Part shown: positions 51,262 through 60,049 of the stretch, one piece after another | Numbering within the stretch: the stretch's first letter is position 1 | How the letters are laid out: each line of letters begins with the position of its first letter | The notes under the pieces: model-generated | Databases searched by the model: none | What the model was told of the DNA's origin: nothing | What the model saw: the letters and a program-made list of their open reading frames with translations, nothing else | Position numbers and translations under genes: made by a program | Assembly (NCBI RefSeq): GCF_001688725.2 | Contig: NZ_CP015401.2 | Span: forward strand, 3,976,001 to 4,040,000 | DNA length: 64,000 bases | Source: Bacteroides caecimuris | GTDB taxonomy: Bacteria; Bacteroidota; Bacteroidia; Bacteroidales; Bacteroidaceae | Reading direction: 5' to 3'

Positions 51262-51529
51262 ATGTATTACGAAAGAAATGACAAAATCCCTTTTGAAAGC
51301 ATTTGAGGGTATAAACGAATCTTTAGAAGATTTTCAAAAGGCTTGTGCATCTACAATAGAATCTACAGAAAAGCATATTGTATCGGCTCTTTTTTTAAGA
51401 GAATCTGCAATGCTCATTAAACTGGCAGAATCTTCATTTGTTACACGATGGTACTACAAACATAAGTACCGTGAAGCTAAATATCATAGAATTAAAGCAG
51501 AGCGTTTTTTTAATCAAAATTTCAAGTAA
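51254..51529 (+). CDS. hypothetical helical protein (91 aa)
   Basis: This largely helical protein (MTKSLLKAFEGINESLEDFQK) has a GGAGG ribosome site and overlaps the previous gene by 8 bases. Basic C-terminus (YYKHKYREAKYHRIKAERF). Unrecognised. Confidence 0.6.
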   Translation: MDECITKEMTKSLLKAFEGINESLEDFQKACASTIESTEKHIVSALFLRESAMLIKLAESSFVTRWYYKHKYREAKYHRIKAERFFNQNFK

Positions 51530-51530
51530 T

Positions 51531-52304
51531 ATGTTAGGAGCAATTATAGGCGATATTGTAGGCTCACGCTTTGAGTTTAACAATACAGATAACTACAACT
51601 TTGAATTATTCACAAAGGATAGCACGTTTACAGACGATACCATTTGTACTATAGCGGTAGCGGATGCAATCAATACGGGCGCAAATTACAAAGATAAGTT
51701 TCTCCAATGGTGTAGAGCATACCCCAATCCGAAAGGGGCATACGGCGGCAGCTTTGCCCGCTGGATAGCCTCAGACACCCCACAACCATATAACAGCTTC
51801 GGCAATGGCTCTGCAATGCGTGTTTCCCCGGTTGCATGGGCTTATGACAACTTGGATAAGGTTTTGATGGAGGCAGAGAAAACGGCTATAGTAACCCATA
51901 ATCACCCGGAGGGAATTAAAGGAGCTGTAGCAGTCGCACACGCTATTTATTATCTGAGGACAACCCACAATCAGAAAGCATTTGAGAATATAATGCAATC
52001 GTACTATCCGCAATTCATGGTAAACGATTATTATGCCGGAGTATTTGATGAAACGTGTCAAGGCACTGTGCCGCTTTGTTTGAAAATTATTCGTGTAAGC
52101 ACCTCTTTTGAGGATGCAATCAGACGGGCTATTTCATGGGGTGGAGATAGCGACACGATAGGGGCAATAGTCGGCTCAATGGCAGAAGCCCTTTGGGGTG
52201 TCCCCAAAGAAATTTCAGACAAGGCATTTGACTTGTTGCCTACTGATATGCTCAATGTAGTTGGTGATTTTTTCGGAAACTTAAATAGAAAACAATATGT
52301 ATAA
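51531..52304 (+). CDS. ADP-ribosylglycohydrolase (ARH/DraG family)
   Basis: This 257-residue enzyme removes ADP-ribose from modified targets. The metal-binding motifs are all present: IIGDIVGSRFEF at the start, TFTDDTICTIAVADA (the FTDDT motif) near residue 35, GNGSAMRVSPVAWA in the middle and SWGGDSDTIGAIVG near 205. It begins one base after the preceding gene and overlaps the next by 8 bases. It faces the head protein with an ADP-ribosyltransferase domain across a bidirectional terminator, so it may reverse that enzyme's modification or counter a host defence toxin; this link is inference. Confidence 0.93.
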   Translation: MLGAIIGDIVGSRFEFNNTDNYNFELFTKDSTFTDDTICTIAVADAINTGANYKDKFLQWCRAYPNPKGAYGGSFARWIASDTPQPYNSFGNGSAMRVSPVAWAYDNLDKVLMEAEKTAIVTHNHPEGIKGAVAVAHAIYYLRTTHNQKAFENIMQSYYPQFMVNDYYAGVFDETCQGTVPLCLKIIRVSTSFEDAIRRAISWGGDSDTIGAIVGSMAEALWGVPKEISDKAFDLLPTDMLNVVGDFFGNLNRKQYV

Positions 52305-52620
52305 AAACGATTTACAATCATTTTGCCGCTTCTACAAAGGCGAAACGGTATGCCCGTTCAAAGATGGCGATAAGCAAATGTTTTGGCTTTGTGAAAAATG
52401 GTGGACTGAGCAAACTATACCTGCCACCGATGCTGGATGTGAACTCATTACCCCAATTCTAAAGGAATACACTGATGCCGGATTATCCAGTTTTGAATTG
52501 TACGATGGTGTGCCCATCACATTGAAAGCGGTGCTTTTCAATAGGTACTGCAAATATGCTGAAAGGGTGGATATAGAGGATTTTAGAAAGCTGTATCGGA
52601 CTACATACATAAAAGATTAA
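52297..52620 (+). CDS. hypothetical protein downstream of ADP-ribosylglycohydrolase
   Basis: The 107 residues (MYKNDLQSFCRFYKGETVCP, MFWLCEKWWTEQTIPATDAG, LKAVLFNRYCKYAERVDIED) show conserved-looking Trp and Cys residues but no family I recognise. The overlap with the glycohydrolase gene suggests a linked function. It is the last rightward gene before the shared terminator. Confidence 0.7.
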   Translation: MYKNDLQSFCRFYKGETVCPFKDGDKQMFWLCEKWWTEQTIPATDAGCELITPILKEYTDAGLSSFELYDGVPITLKAVLFNRYCKYAERVDIEDFRKLYRTTYIKD

Positions 52621-52623
52621 AGT

Positions 52624-52651
52624 AAAGGCGCACCGTAATTGATGCGCCTTT
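52624..52651. terminator. bidirectional terminator between convergent units
   Basis: AAAGGCGCA (52624-52632) pairs perfectly with TGCGCCTTT (52643-52651) around a 10-base loop, flanked by A and T residues. It separates the rightward operon from the leftward head genes. Confidence 0.85.
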
Positions 52652-52660
52652 CTTTTGTTG

Positions 52661-55270
52661 TCAATACTTGCAATAGAATCCCATTGGAGTAGAAACCATT
52701 TCCTTTATCACTTTCGGGCTTTGTTCCAAAACTTCCATATCTATATACCATTTGCCATTTGTGTATTCGGCTTTAGTGATTCTGAATTTAGTGCCACGCT
52801 GTAGGATAATTTCATTTTCCCCCGTTGTTGTAGGCTTAGAAGTTCCGTTCCACTTCTTACCCGGACAATAGTCCCCATTGTCATGGCTTGAACCAAATGC
52901 AGAAAAAGGCTCTGCGTAGGTCATTTGTGTACCTTTCGGACAATAGATATTCAGACAAACGGGCTTACTTCCAAAGTTCGTATTCCGGCAATTACCACAC
53001 GACATAAAGGAATCATCCGTACCAACCTTGCCAACAAGCTTAGACGGGTCAGATATATAAGCATCCAAATCAGACAGCCCAAACCGATAGTTTACAAAAG
53101 CACTGATTTCGTCACGCTTTACCCAAACATCATCTTTAAGTGTGCTTCGGGCTATATATTGGGTCATATCGGCAATATGCTTTTCAGCTTCGGACAATCT
53201 ACTACCATAGTAGTGATAATATCCCTTGATAGCACGCAAAGGCTCTGTTATGTAACTACTACCAGCCGTATATTGATACATAGCCGCCTTTTCATTGGTG
53301 CTTGCAAGTTTCCACATATCCACGGCATTATCAAAGAAATAATCGTTTGCATCTGAACTATGAATAAACCATTTCGCCTCATCCTTTCTTTCCTGCGTAA
53401 AATCGGAATCCTTAAACTTAACCTCCTTTACTTTTGATTTACGCTTGGCAGCGGCTTTTTCAATGCTTTCTTTCCTTGCATTAAGTTCCGCAATGGTTTG
53501 TTGTGCCATTGCTTTATCATTGCCATTGATTGCATTTTCAAGCTGTGCAATGAGCGATTGGTAAGGCTTGGACTTGGTAGAGAACTTAGATAGGTCGGCA
53601 TAGCTATCCTTAATGGCATTCCAATCTATCTTATCTTGAACAATGCCAAGCTGTTTAATATAGGCTTGTTGTGACACCTGCCACGTTGGGTACTTCTGTT
53701 GTACATTATGATAGTTACCACCTAAAAAGTCGTATACTTCAAAATTCAGTTTCTTTAATTGTTGTTCCAAAGAAAGGCTATCCCATTGTGCCAGCTTATC
53801 AGCAACCGCCTTGTTTACGGCTTTTGCATCGGCTAAAGAGAACTTTTTAGCCACCTCCATAGGGCTATCTATGTAACCCAGTGAATAAATCTCCTTACCT
53901 ATGGCTTTCAGTTTATGGGCTTCCAACATGATAGCGGACAAATCAGGGTGTTTTAGAGCCTCAGCTAAAGCCGTAGTATCAACGTCTGAAATACCACCCA
54001 TAACACGGAGCATATTATTACCATAGTGATAGGTCGCTTTCCTCACATTCCACCGTTGCCGGATGGCATTTGCTTCCGCTTCCGTCCGGGCTTCGTGCCG
54101 GGCTTTTGCTATCTCTTTTGCTGTCGGTGGATAGATAACCTTTTCATTGTCCCGTAGGAAGTAGGGCAAAGTCCCTTTCTCCGTTGCATCCTTGATGCGT
54201 TGCTCATTATCTTGCATCCACCCGGTAAATTGGGATGGCAGCTCTTTTACCTTTTCCTCACATTCCACCGTTGCCGGATTATCCCCGTCCAAAATCTTAT
54301 CCAGCATTTCGTCCAATTCTTCTTGCTTTGCCAGTACGGGCACTTGATAGCAACGGCAATTCGGGTGCCACCCTTTCCAACGGAATGTTTTAGGGTACAC
54401 ACCTTTCAAATCATCGCAAATGTCAGATACGGGATGATTGTTGGATAGCTTGATTTCAATGCCTACCACAAAGTCGAGTTGCGCCCAACGCTCAAAATCG
54501 GCTGTACGATACGCAATGTTGGTTTCAGTCCGTGCAAGCCTTTGGGCGTTACGTGCGGATGAACGGTACACGCCACGCCCGGGATGAAAATGTTTCGGGT
54601 TATCATCCACCCATTTGTAGGAGTTGGCTTCTTTGTCCCAAACCCTGCGTTTCCACTTTCTACCATAGATAGGTTGCCCGTTCTCATCTTCCCCTACCTT
54701 GATACGGAAACGCCTGTAAAACTTATCGGGGTCTTGTAGATACTTCTTTATCTGAGCCGCCAAACGATTAGCCGGAACACCCTCACCAATCGCCAAATCT
54801 AAAGTATTTTCCAGCTCATCACGGAACATACCCGTATATCGCCAAACCTTTTGAGAGAGATTCAAACCACCGTCACCACTCTTACGGGCAAAGAAAGCAT
54901 CCATAGCCTCTTTGTTGCGCTTGAAGAAACGTGCAAAGTGATTATCTTTTATTGATTGTTCACCGAACACACTTTTAACCAAAGCATCGTTATTCTCGTT
55001 AGATGCAAGCCATTCCTTTTCTACACCGCCCCGGATAACTTGGTAAACACGGCTGTACATATCCCTAAGAATGGGCGTAACTTCCTCACTATACCCATAG
55101 TCGGCAAAAGAGAAAGGCTTCCCATCCTCCAACTCCGTACCCTTTACCAAGTTAATTATTCGCTCAAATGCTTGTTGGTAGATGATACGGACATTGGCAG
55201 CGTAACCCTCCGTTCTATTGAAAAGCTCCGCTTGCATCTTCTTATAGTCTATGTACTTCTTCTTTGCCAT
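52661..55270 (-). CDS. minor head protein (Mu F / SPP1 gp7-like) fused to ADP-ribosyltransferase
   Basis: This 869-residue protein combines two functions. The N-terminal ~310 residues are a phage head morphogenesis domain: QRLARTETNIAYRTADFERW near 240-262 and KGWHPNCRCYQVPVL near 299-313, as in Mu gpF. A middle helical region links to a C-terminal (about 640-869) ADP-ribosyltransferase of the R-S-E class: R719 in VWVKRDEISAF, S754 in DDSFMSCG, and the ExE pair E818/E820 in GENEIILQRGTKF. Such proteins can be packaged in the head and injected to modify host proteins early, like T4 Alt. The ART residues look intact. An ADP-ribosylglycohydrolase lies opposite. Confidence 0.85.
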   Translation of the reverse strand: MAKKKYIDYKKMQAELFNRTEGYAANVRIIYQQAFERIINLVKGTELEDGKPFSFADYGYSEEVTPILRDMYSRVYQVIRGGVEKEWLASNENNDALVKSVFGEQSIKDNHFARFFKRNKEAMDAFFARKSGDGGLNLSQKVWRYTGMFRDELENTLDLAIGEGVPANRLAAQIKKYLQDPDKFYRRFRIKVGEDENGQPIYGRKWKRRVWDKEANSYKWVDDNPKHFHPGRGVYRSSARNAQRLARTETNIAYRTADFERWAQLDFVVGIEIKLSNNHPVSDICDDLKGVYPKTFRWKGWHPNCRCYQVPVLAKQEELDEMLDKILDGDNPATVECEEKVKELPSQFTGWMQDNEQRIKDATEKGTLPYFLRDNEKVIYPPTAKEIAKARHEARTEAEANAIRQRWNVRKATYHYGNNMLRVMGGISDVDTTALAEALKHPDLSAIMLEAHKLKAIGKEIYSLGYIDSPMEVAKKFSLADAKAVNKAVADKLAQWDSLSLEQQLKKLNFEVYDFLGGNYHNVQQKYPTWQVSQQAYIKQLGIVQDKIDWNAIKDSYADLSKFSTKSKPYQSLIAQLENAINGNDKAMAQQTIAELNARKESIEKAAAKRKSKVKEVKFKDSDFTQERKDEAKWFIHSSDANDYFFDNAVDMWKLASTNEKAAMYQYTAGSSYITEPLRAIKGYYHYYGSRLSEAEKHIADMTQYIARSTLKDDVWVKRDEISAFVNYRFGLSDLDAYISDPSKLVGKVGTDDSFMSCGNCRNTNFGSKPVCLNIYCPKGTQMTYAEPFSAFGSSHDNGDYCPGKKWNGTSKPTTTGENEIILQRGTKFRITKAEYTNGKWYIDMEVLEQSPKVIKEMVSTPMGFYCKY

Positions 55271-55274
55271 GCCA

Positions 55275-55448
55275 CTACTTTAGTTTGAAGTTGGTGCAAT
55301 AGTCCTTATCTAAAAACTTGCTGTATTTATGGAAAGGGCATTTGCATAAGAACGGTTCGCCTTTCCAGTTCAATTCGTGGAAGTCGAAAGCGTGTTTGCA
55401 GTCCCTACAATGGTAGTTCTGCGTTGATGCTTGTTTTTTCTTTGCCAT
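55275..55448 (-). CDS. small zinc-binding protein (57 aa)
   Basis: The protein MAKKKQASTQNYHCRDCKHA carries CRDC, CKC and a final C/H set (CPFHKYSK), probably binding zinc. It starts within the end of the next upstream gene (44-base overlap) and ends just before the minor head gene. I choose ATG 55448. Function unknown. Confidence 0.6.
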   Translation of the reverse strand: MAKKKQASTQNYHCRDCKHAFDFHELNWKGEPFLCKCPFHKYSKFLDKDYCTNFKLK

Positions 55449-55734
55449 AGTCGCTATCATCTAAGAAACTGTATAACAAATCTTTTTTAGTATTGAAGCA
55501 ATTACATTCATTATGCTTACAAATTGGGTCTTTATCACCAAAACTTCTATACTCACTTCTTTGCACCTCTACATATATAATTTTGGTATAATACTCCCCC
55601 GAAAGGGAACAAGTACCTACAGGTACATCACCTATTACCTCCACTTCAATATTGCTAATTTGGATTTTCTCCGGCTTATTATTGCGCATAATCCAAACCT
55701 TATCGCCAACATTGTATTTTGTCTTTATTTCCAT
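55405..55734 (-). CDS. hypothetical protein between portal and minor head genes
   Basis: The 109 residues start MEIKTKYNVGDKVWIMRNNK, an SH3-like beta barrel pattern (YNVGDKVW), and include a Cys-rich part (CKHNECNCF). It overlaps the portal stop by one base and the next gene by 44 bases. Function unknown. Confidence 0.65.
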   Translation of the reverse strand: MEIKTKYNVGDKVWIMRNNKPEKIQISNIEVEVIGDVPVGTCSLSGEYYTKIIYVEVQRSEYRSFGDKDPICKHNECNCFNTKKDLLYSFLDDSDYGKEKTSINAELPL

Positions 55735-57158
55735 TATTCAGCCCCTCCGAAAACGTCCATTTTGTTTAACTCCATTTGTTGCTCCATCCGTTCCGCTTCT
55801 TCTTGTTTTAGCCGCTCTATTTCTTGTTTCGCATCTTTTACAAGGTAGGACAATTCTACATAGGTTTCACGGCTCAATGCCCCATCATTGTATTGCTTAG
55901 ATAAGTCGGCAAGCAATTCGCTCACATCTTCCCCGAAAGGCTCTTGGAACTCATGCCTTAACAGCAAGGCATCATATTCAGCCTTATGCCGATAGTCAAG
56001 CACATTACCTAAAATAGCTATCATAAGGTTAGCGTGGCGTTTCATATAATCATCGTGCTTTTCCTTGTGGCGTTCAGCCTTAATAACGGCAAGCAACATC
56101 ACTTTGCGTATAGCCTTTGCCGAAAGGTTGCCTAATGATTTCATATTGTCAAAATCAATGTTGGGCGTGAAAGACTTTGAAAGAATGTGTTTATCCAATC
56201 TTTCAAACTCATTCTTTTTGCTTTCGCTCGCCTCATTCCATGTAAGGTAGCGTACATCACCGCCATTTTTGAGAATAAACAGTTTGGCTTCTTCTTCCGA
56301 CTTTGGCAAGCTATTGAGGATTTCAGAAGTAGCCACCATTGCCGGGTTAGAAAAGCGGTCATTAGTATCTGCATCGGTGCTTTCCATTATTTCAGAGCGT
56401 TCAATCATGGGTTGCACCTCCTTATGTTCGGGCGTTTGCTCAAATATCAGCACGGGAATTTTCCCTATTGGATTATCCTTTATCTCAACCTCCCAACCCA
56501 TTTTGCCACGTTTGGCACGATATACAGTCTCTTTAGTGTATATATCCACATGGTAAACGGTATTGTTGCCTGCCTCTGTCAGATAGTAACCCCATGCAAA
56601 AGCGGTAATCCGTTTGTATTGGTCACGAATGGTATAAATATCATCGTTGTTTTCCCGGCTCAACACATTCAGCAAAAGGGATGGTTTATTATCACTATCC
56701 CGGTACACATGGTAAAGAATGGCAGAAATGCCCTCCGCACCAGCCAAACGTTTAGCCTCTCTAACTTTGGCATTGAAATGTATTTCATTCAGCCAATCTT
56801 TGTAGTTCTGAAAAGCATAATCCGTACCCGTTGAAAGCTGTTGCCATTTTACGGGTCTGCCATAGAGAAACACCAAAGAAATTTCATTGATGAATTGAGG
56901 GTAAGGAATAGGGATTTTCCACCGTTTACTCCAACGTAGAAAGTTGCCTTTCTTATCGTAAACGGCTCTATCCTTACGCTCCATCACTTTGTGAGTGTCA
57001 ATCTTATACTCACGTAAATTATTGGCGGCTTCTTCCGCATGGGCTTTCATCATGGAAAGAGCACGGGTCACATCCTTAGCCGTCAAAAGGTCGGCAAAGT
57101 TTTGTTGGTAGCCAATAGCCGCCTTTACCTCGTTAGAAATAATGTTTAATAATCCCAT
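55734..57158 (-). CDS. portal protein (SPP1 gp6-like)
   Basis: At 474 residues this fits siphovirus portals. It lies between terminase and minor head genes. Characteristic regions include YPQFINEISLVFLYGRPVKW, AKRLAGAEGISAILYHVY, NPIGKIPVLIFEQTPEHKEV, a stem/clip part around STDADTNDRFSNPAMV and the C-terminal crown helix (KQEIERLKQEEAERMEQQME). It forms the dodecameric DNA entry channel of the capsid. Confidence 0.92.
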   Translation of the reverse strand: MGLLNIISNEVKAAIGYQQNFADLLTAKDVTRALSMMKAHAEEAANNLREYKIDTHKVMERKDRAVYDKKGNFLRWSKRWKIPIPYPQFINEISLVFLYGRPVKWQQLSTGTDYAFQNYKDWLNEIHFNAKVREAKRLAGAEGISAILYHVYRDSDNKPSLLLNVLSRENNDDIYTIRDQYKRITAFAWGYYLTEAGNNTVYHVDIYTKETVYRAKRGKMGWEVEIKDNPIGKIPVLIFEQTPEHKEVQPMIERSEIMESTDADTNDRFSNPAMVATSEILNSLPKSEEEAKLFILKNGGDVRYLTWNEASESKKNEFERLDKHILSKSFTPNIDFDNMKSLGNLSAKAIRKVMLLAVIKAERHKEKHDDYMKRHANLMIAILGNVLDYRHKAEYDALLLRHEFQEPFGEDVSELLADLSKQYNDGALSRETYVELSYLVKDAKQEIERLKQEEAERMEQQMELNKMDVFGGAE

Positions 57159-57173
57159 TTTGCTTTATTGTTT

Positions 57174-58604
57174 TTAAGCGGTTATACCTAATCTGCGTTC
57201 TATATCATCGGGTATATCATACTCGTTATAGTCAAACCATGCTCGCATCAGAAACATATCCCTCCAGTCCGGGGAACAACCAATATCCATCTTGATTTCT
57301 TCTTTGGGTTTCAATTTTAGTTTCCCGTCCGAATCAGCTTTCCATGTTTGCAGTTGTTCCAGTTCCCTTATGATTTCTTCCTTATCGGCAGTGCTTATCA
57401 AATCCTCATCTATCCCCACTTCCGTAGCGTTTATGTGGTCTGCCAGCTTGTAGCCGCATTGAGTCTGTAGGTTTTGGTAGTTTTCACCATTGAAAGGGGT
57501 AGAGTTGTTCACGAATCCCTGAATGTCGCAATTATCCACCACTCCACCGCCTACACCGTCCTCATCAACGATACATTTATGGTTGGGTATTCTATACTTC
57601 TTTTGCTTGTTGATTATCCACGTCTGAATGTCGGTAGTCTTAGACACGGGAAAACATTGTAGCTCTATGATATGCCAACCGTCCCAAACGGCAAGACGGG
57701 CATAGTCAGCTCCGAAGCGTGCAATATCGCCTGTAATATAGTTTGTACCTGTCTTGATTGAAATCTTATTCCCGAATATCTCACAGATTGCATCATGTGA
57801 ACAAAGGGCGTTGGGGTTATCGTCATATTCCCAATTACCTTTCAAAAGACGTTCACGCTTTACTTTATCCTTTGTGGTTTTCAAGCCCTCTATATAATCG
57901 GGGTCTATGAATGGATTTTCTTGTACAAGGCAAGCAAGGTAGTACATATATTCGGGCAATTCCCCTTTCTTATCCGGCTTGTAGAATGTATCATACATCC
58001 AATTCTTTTTAGGGTTGCACGTAATGAATAACTTTCGCCTCAACCCCAGTTCATTGTTAAGGTGTCGCCCGATACGTGTTTTCAATGTATCATAAGCTCC
58101 AAAATTCACCTCGCCACCCTCTTCAATCCAGCCGCCTGTATATTCGATTGAGCCGTAACGCTCATACAGAGGGTCGCCCGGCTTATATTGCAAGTCCAGC
58201 AAGTCAATGCGTGAACCGTTGAAAAATTCGATATAATTGTATTGCCCGTTATACTTGTACAAGGTATCATCAACCCCATATTGATTGCAAACCTTGTAAA
58301 ATGTGATAAGTGTAGATTGTGTGATACGCTTTAACTCGGCACGTCCGATAAACCACTTTGAACCGGGATAACAGAGGCACATAAACAGAAGCCACACCGC
58401 ACCCGTCCATGATTTTGCACCCCCGGCAGCACCTCCGTACAAAAGTTCAACGTGTTCATTGTCGGTAAGTATCTTCAAAGCGTGTTCTTGCTTCTCATGC
58501 TTCAAACCATCCTTTACGGTGATGAAGTCGAAACAACCACGCTTGAAAAGCTCAATCTTCACTGCAAGTGCCATCGGCACGTCTGTAACCTTACTTCGTG
58601 CCAT
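57174..58604 (-). CDS. terL: terminase large subunit
   Basis: This 476-residue DNA-packaging motor has the N-terminal ATPase with a Walker A variant (YGGAAGGAKSWTG, K64), Walker B GGWIEEGGE, coupling motif FITCNPKK, and the C-terminal RNase H-like nuclease with D in ITGDIARFGADYA and D in CIVDEDGVGGGVVD. It overlaps the putative small subunit by 14 bases and lies 15 bases before the portal gene. Confidence 0.95.
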   Translation of the reverse strand: MARSKVTDVPMALAVKIELFKRGCFDFITVKDGLKHEKQEHALKILTDNEHVELLYGGAAGGAKSWTGAVWLLFMCLCYPGSKWFIGRAELKRITQSTLITFYKVCNQYGVDDTLYKYNGQYNYIEFFNGSRIDLLDLQYKPGDPLYERYGSIEYTGGWIEEGGEVNFGAYDTLKTRIGRHLNNELGLRRKLFITCNPKKNWMYDTFYKPDKKGELPEYMYYLACLVQENPFIDPDYIEGLKTTKDKVKRERLLKGNWEYDDNPNALCSHDAICEIFGNKISIKTGTNYITGDIARFGADYARLAVWDGWHIIELQCFPVSKTTDIQTWIINKQKKYRIPNHKCIVDEDGVGGGVVDNCDIQGFVNNSTPFNGENYQNLQTQCGYKLADHINATEVGIDEDLISTADKEEIIRELEQLQTWKADSDGKLKLKPKEEIKMDIGCSPDWRDMFLMRAWFDYNEYDIPDDIERRLGITA

Positions 58605-59067
58605 TGCCTGCCTTTATTTTTTCCAGCAAGGAATTGTATTGTAGCAACTCATCCGTAGTAAGAGCCGACAAATCCATGCTGTTGTTGGTTACTTGTGCGT
58701 TTACTTCGCTCTCTATCTGTTGGGTGGGTTTACCGAAAACCCTATCAAACAGACTATCTACCGTATAAGTCCTACCATAGCGAATATCTGCGTTAATGGC
58801 AGACACCACATTTAGCACCCACACGGGCGTTTTCTTGTTGGGCGTTCCGTCTTTGTTCTTAACCAACCCCTCCAAAGTTTCGGGCGTACTTTCCATCAAG
58901 AAACGGATAACCTTATAGTAGTCCTCTTTGCTCATTTCCGGAGCTACCTTTTTGCCCGTAATATCTTTGATGTATTTATACACGGACGGCTTCCTACCCG
59001 AATTTTGGGGTTGGTTATCAGATGAAAATCTATTCCCTATTTTATTTCCTTTCTCAAAAAGTGCCAT
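58591..59067 (-). CDS. putative terminase small subunit
   Basis: This 158-residue protein begins MALFEKGNKIGNRFSSDNQP...NSGRKPSVYKYIKDITGK, a polar N-terminus followed by helical segments. It directly precedes the large terminase gene and overlaps it by 14 bases. An operator palindrome lies 22 bases before its start. It would recognise the packaging site; the call is based on position and pattern. Confidence 0.7.
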   Translation of the reverse strand: MALFEKGNKIGNRFSSDNQPQNSGRKPSVYKYIKDITGKKVAPEMSKEDYYKVIRFLMESTPETLEGLVKNKDGTPNKKTPVWVLNVVSAINADIRYGRTYTVDSLFDRVFGKPTQQIESEVNAQVTNNSMDLSALTTDELLQYNSLLEKIKAGNGTK

Positions 59068-59088
59068 CCGTTGATTTATCGTTGGTTT

Positions 59089-59107
59089 ATGTGTTCTGCA
59101 AACACAT
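59089..59107. promoter_or_regulatory. operator palindrome, site 5, before terminase genes
   Basis: ATGTGTT-ctgca-AACACAT (59089-59107) is a perfect palindrome. No clear TAnnTTTG box is visible in 59068-59165 on either strand, so the promoter here may be weak or need an activator. Confidence 0.7.
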
Positions 59108-59165
59108 TTATGAAGTAAAGAAAATCGGATAGCGTGATACCGTCCGATTCCCTTTACCCGGTTAA

Positions 59166-59405
59166 TTATTCTATGATACTCTCTTGTGCCTTGTACTTAT
59201 CCCAAAACCAAAGGATGGTATCACCGCCCTTTTCGTCTATCATTTCATCGTAGGCATCCAATTCCTCCAAAAGGGCGTTCGCCTTGTCAATTACCGAAGT
59301 GAGATGCTTTTGCTGATAATCATCAGCATTCCAAACCTCGATTTCACCATTTAATTGCTGCTTGATTACCTTAATCTCATCAGCGGTTAATTCTATCTTC
59401 TCCAT
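59166..59405 (-). CDS. hypothetical small helical protein (79 aa)
   Basis: The protein starts MEKIELTADEIKVIKQQLNG and is helical and acidic (DKANALLEELDAYDEMIDE). ATG 59405 is preferred to an upstream non-ATG start. It is the last gene before the terminase operator. Function unknown. Confidence 0.65.
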   Translation of the reverse strand: MEKIELTADEIKVIKQQLNGEIEVWNADDYQQKHLTSVIDKANALLEELDAYDEMIDEKGGDTILWFWDKYKAQESIIE

Positions 59406-59437
59406 GTTGCATTGAATTAATTTAAGCAAAAATACCT

Positions 59438-60043
59438 CTATAGTTTGTATTTCTTGCAGATTTCCTTTACTTTCTTGGTATATTTATCACTTTTACCATG
59501 TATCGCTTTAGTAACGGTTTCAGCCCAGAACTCCGACACATTGGTTTCCGCATACTTTCCATACCCGGATTTCTTATTGTCTTTCTTCCAAGACTTAAAT
59601 AATTTATTCACTTCCTTTCCAGCCGCTTTTTGGTTTGCCCCTGTCATATTTGCATTCCATGTAGCGTGTGCCAACTCATGTGTTACGGTATGGGCTACCG
59701 CTTTGTTGGTTTTCGTACTCCACCCACTCGCATAGCCTCTCTTGTGTGAAGCTTCCACAGCTTTTTTCGTTTGCATGAAATGCTTTTTATTAAGGTAAAC
59801 ACCCTCCGACTTCCCATTAGCCGTAACGTGTACGCCATAAGTGCCAGCCGATAGTTCTGCCAACTTTACATTCTTTTGCCTTACACCAAGTACGGAATGA
59901 TAGCGTGAAATAGCTTCTTTGGTTGCCTTATACAGAGCCGGGTCTTTCATGTTTACCAAAGGCTCAGGCTTACCAACAGAGCCTTTATATGTTGCATCAC
60001 CCGGTTGCAGTCCTCCACGTGTTCCACTTGAATTTCGTCCCAT
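59438..60043 (-). CDS. zinc metalloprotease-like protein
   Basis: The 201 residues contain HELAH (122-126), a classic HExxH zinc motif, in AVAHTVTHELAHATWN, and a later Glu (NVSEFWAE, E171 or E175) as candidate third ligand. The protein is basic and starts with MGRNSSGTRGGLQPGD. Such proteases in this place upstream of the terminase could mature head proteins or cleave a host target. The protein is not close to a named family in my reading. Confidence 0.7.
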   Translation of the reverse strand: MGRNSSGTRGGLQPGDATYKGSVGKPEPLVNMKDPALYKATKEAISRYHSVLGVRQKNVKLAELSAGTYGVHVTANGKSEGVYLNKKHFMQTKKAVEASHKRGYASGWSTKTNKAVAHTVTHELAHATWNANMTGANQKAAGKEVNKLFKSWKKDNKKSGYGKYAETNVSEFWAETVTKAIHGKSDKYTKKVKEICKKYKL

Positions 60044-60049
60044 AATACT

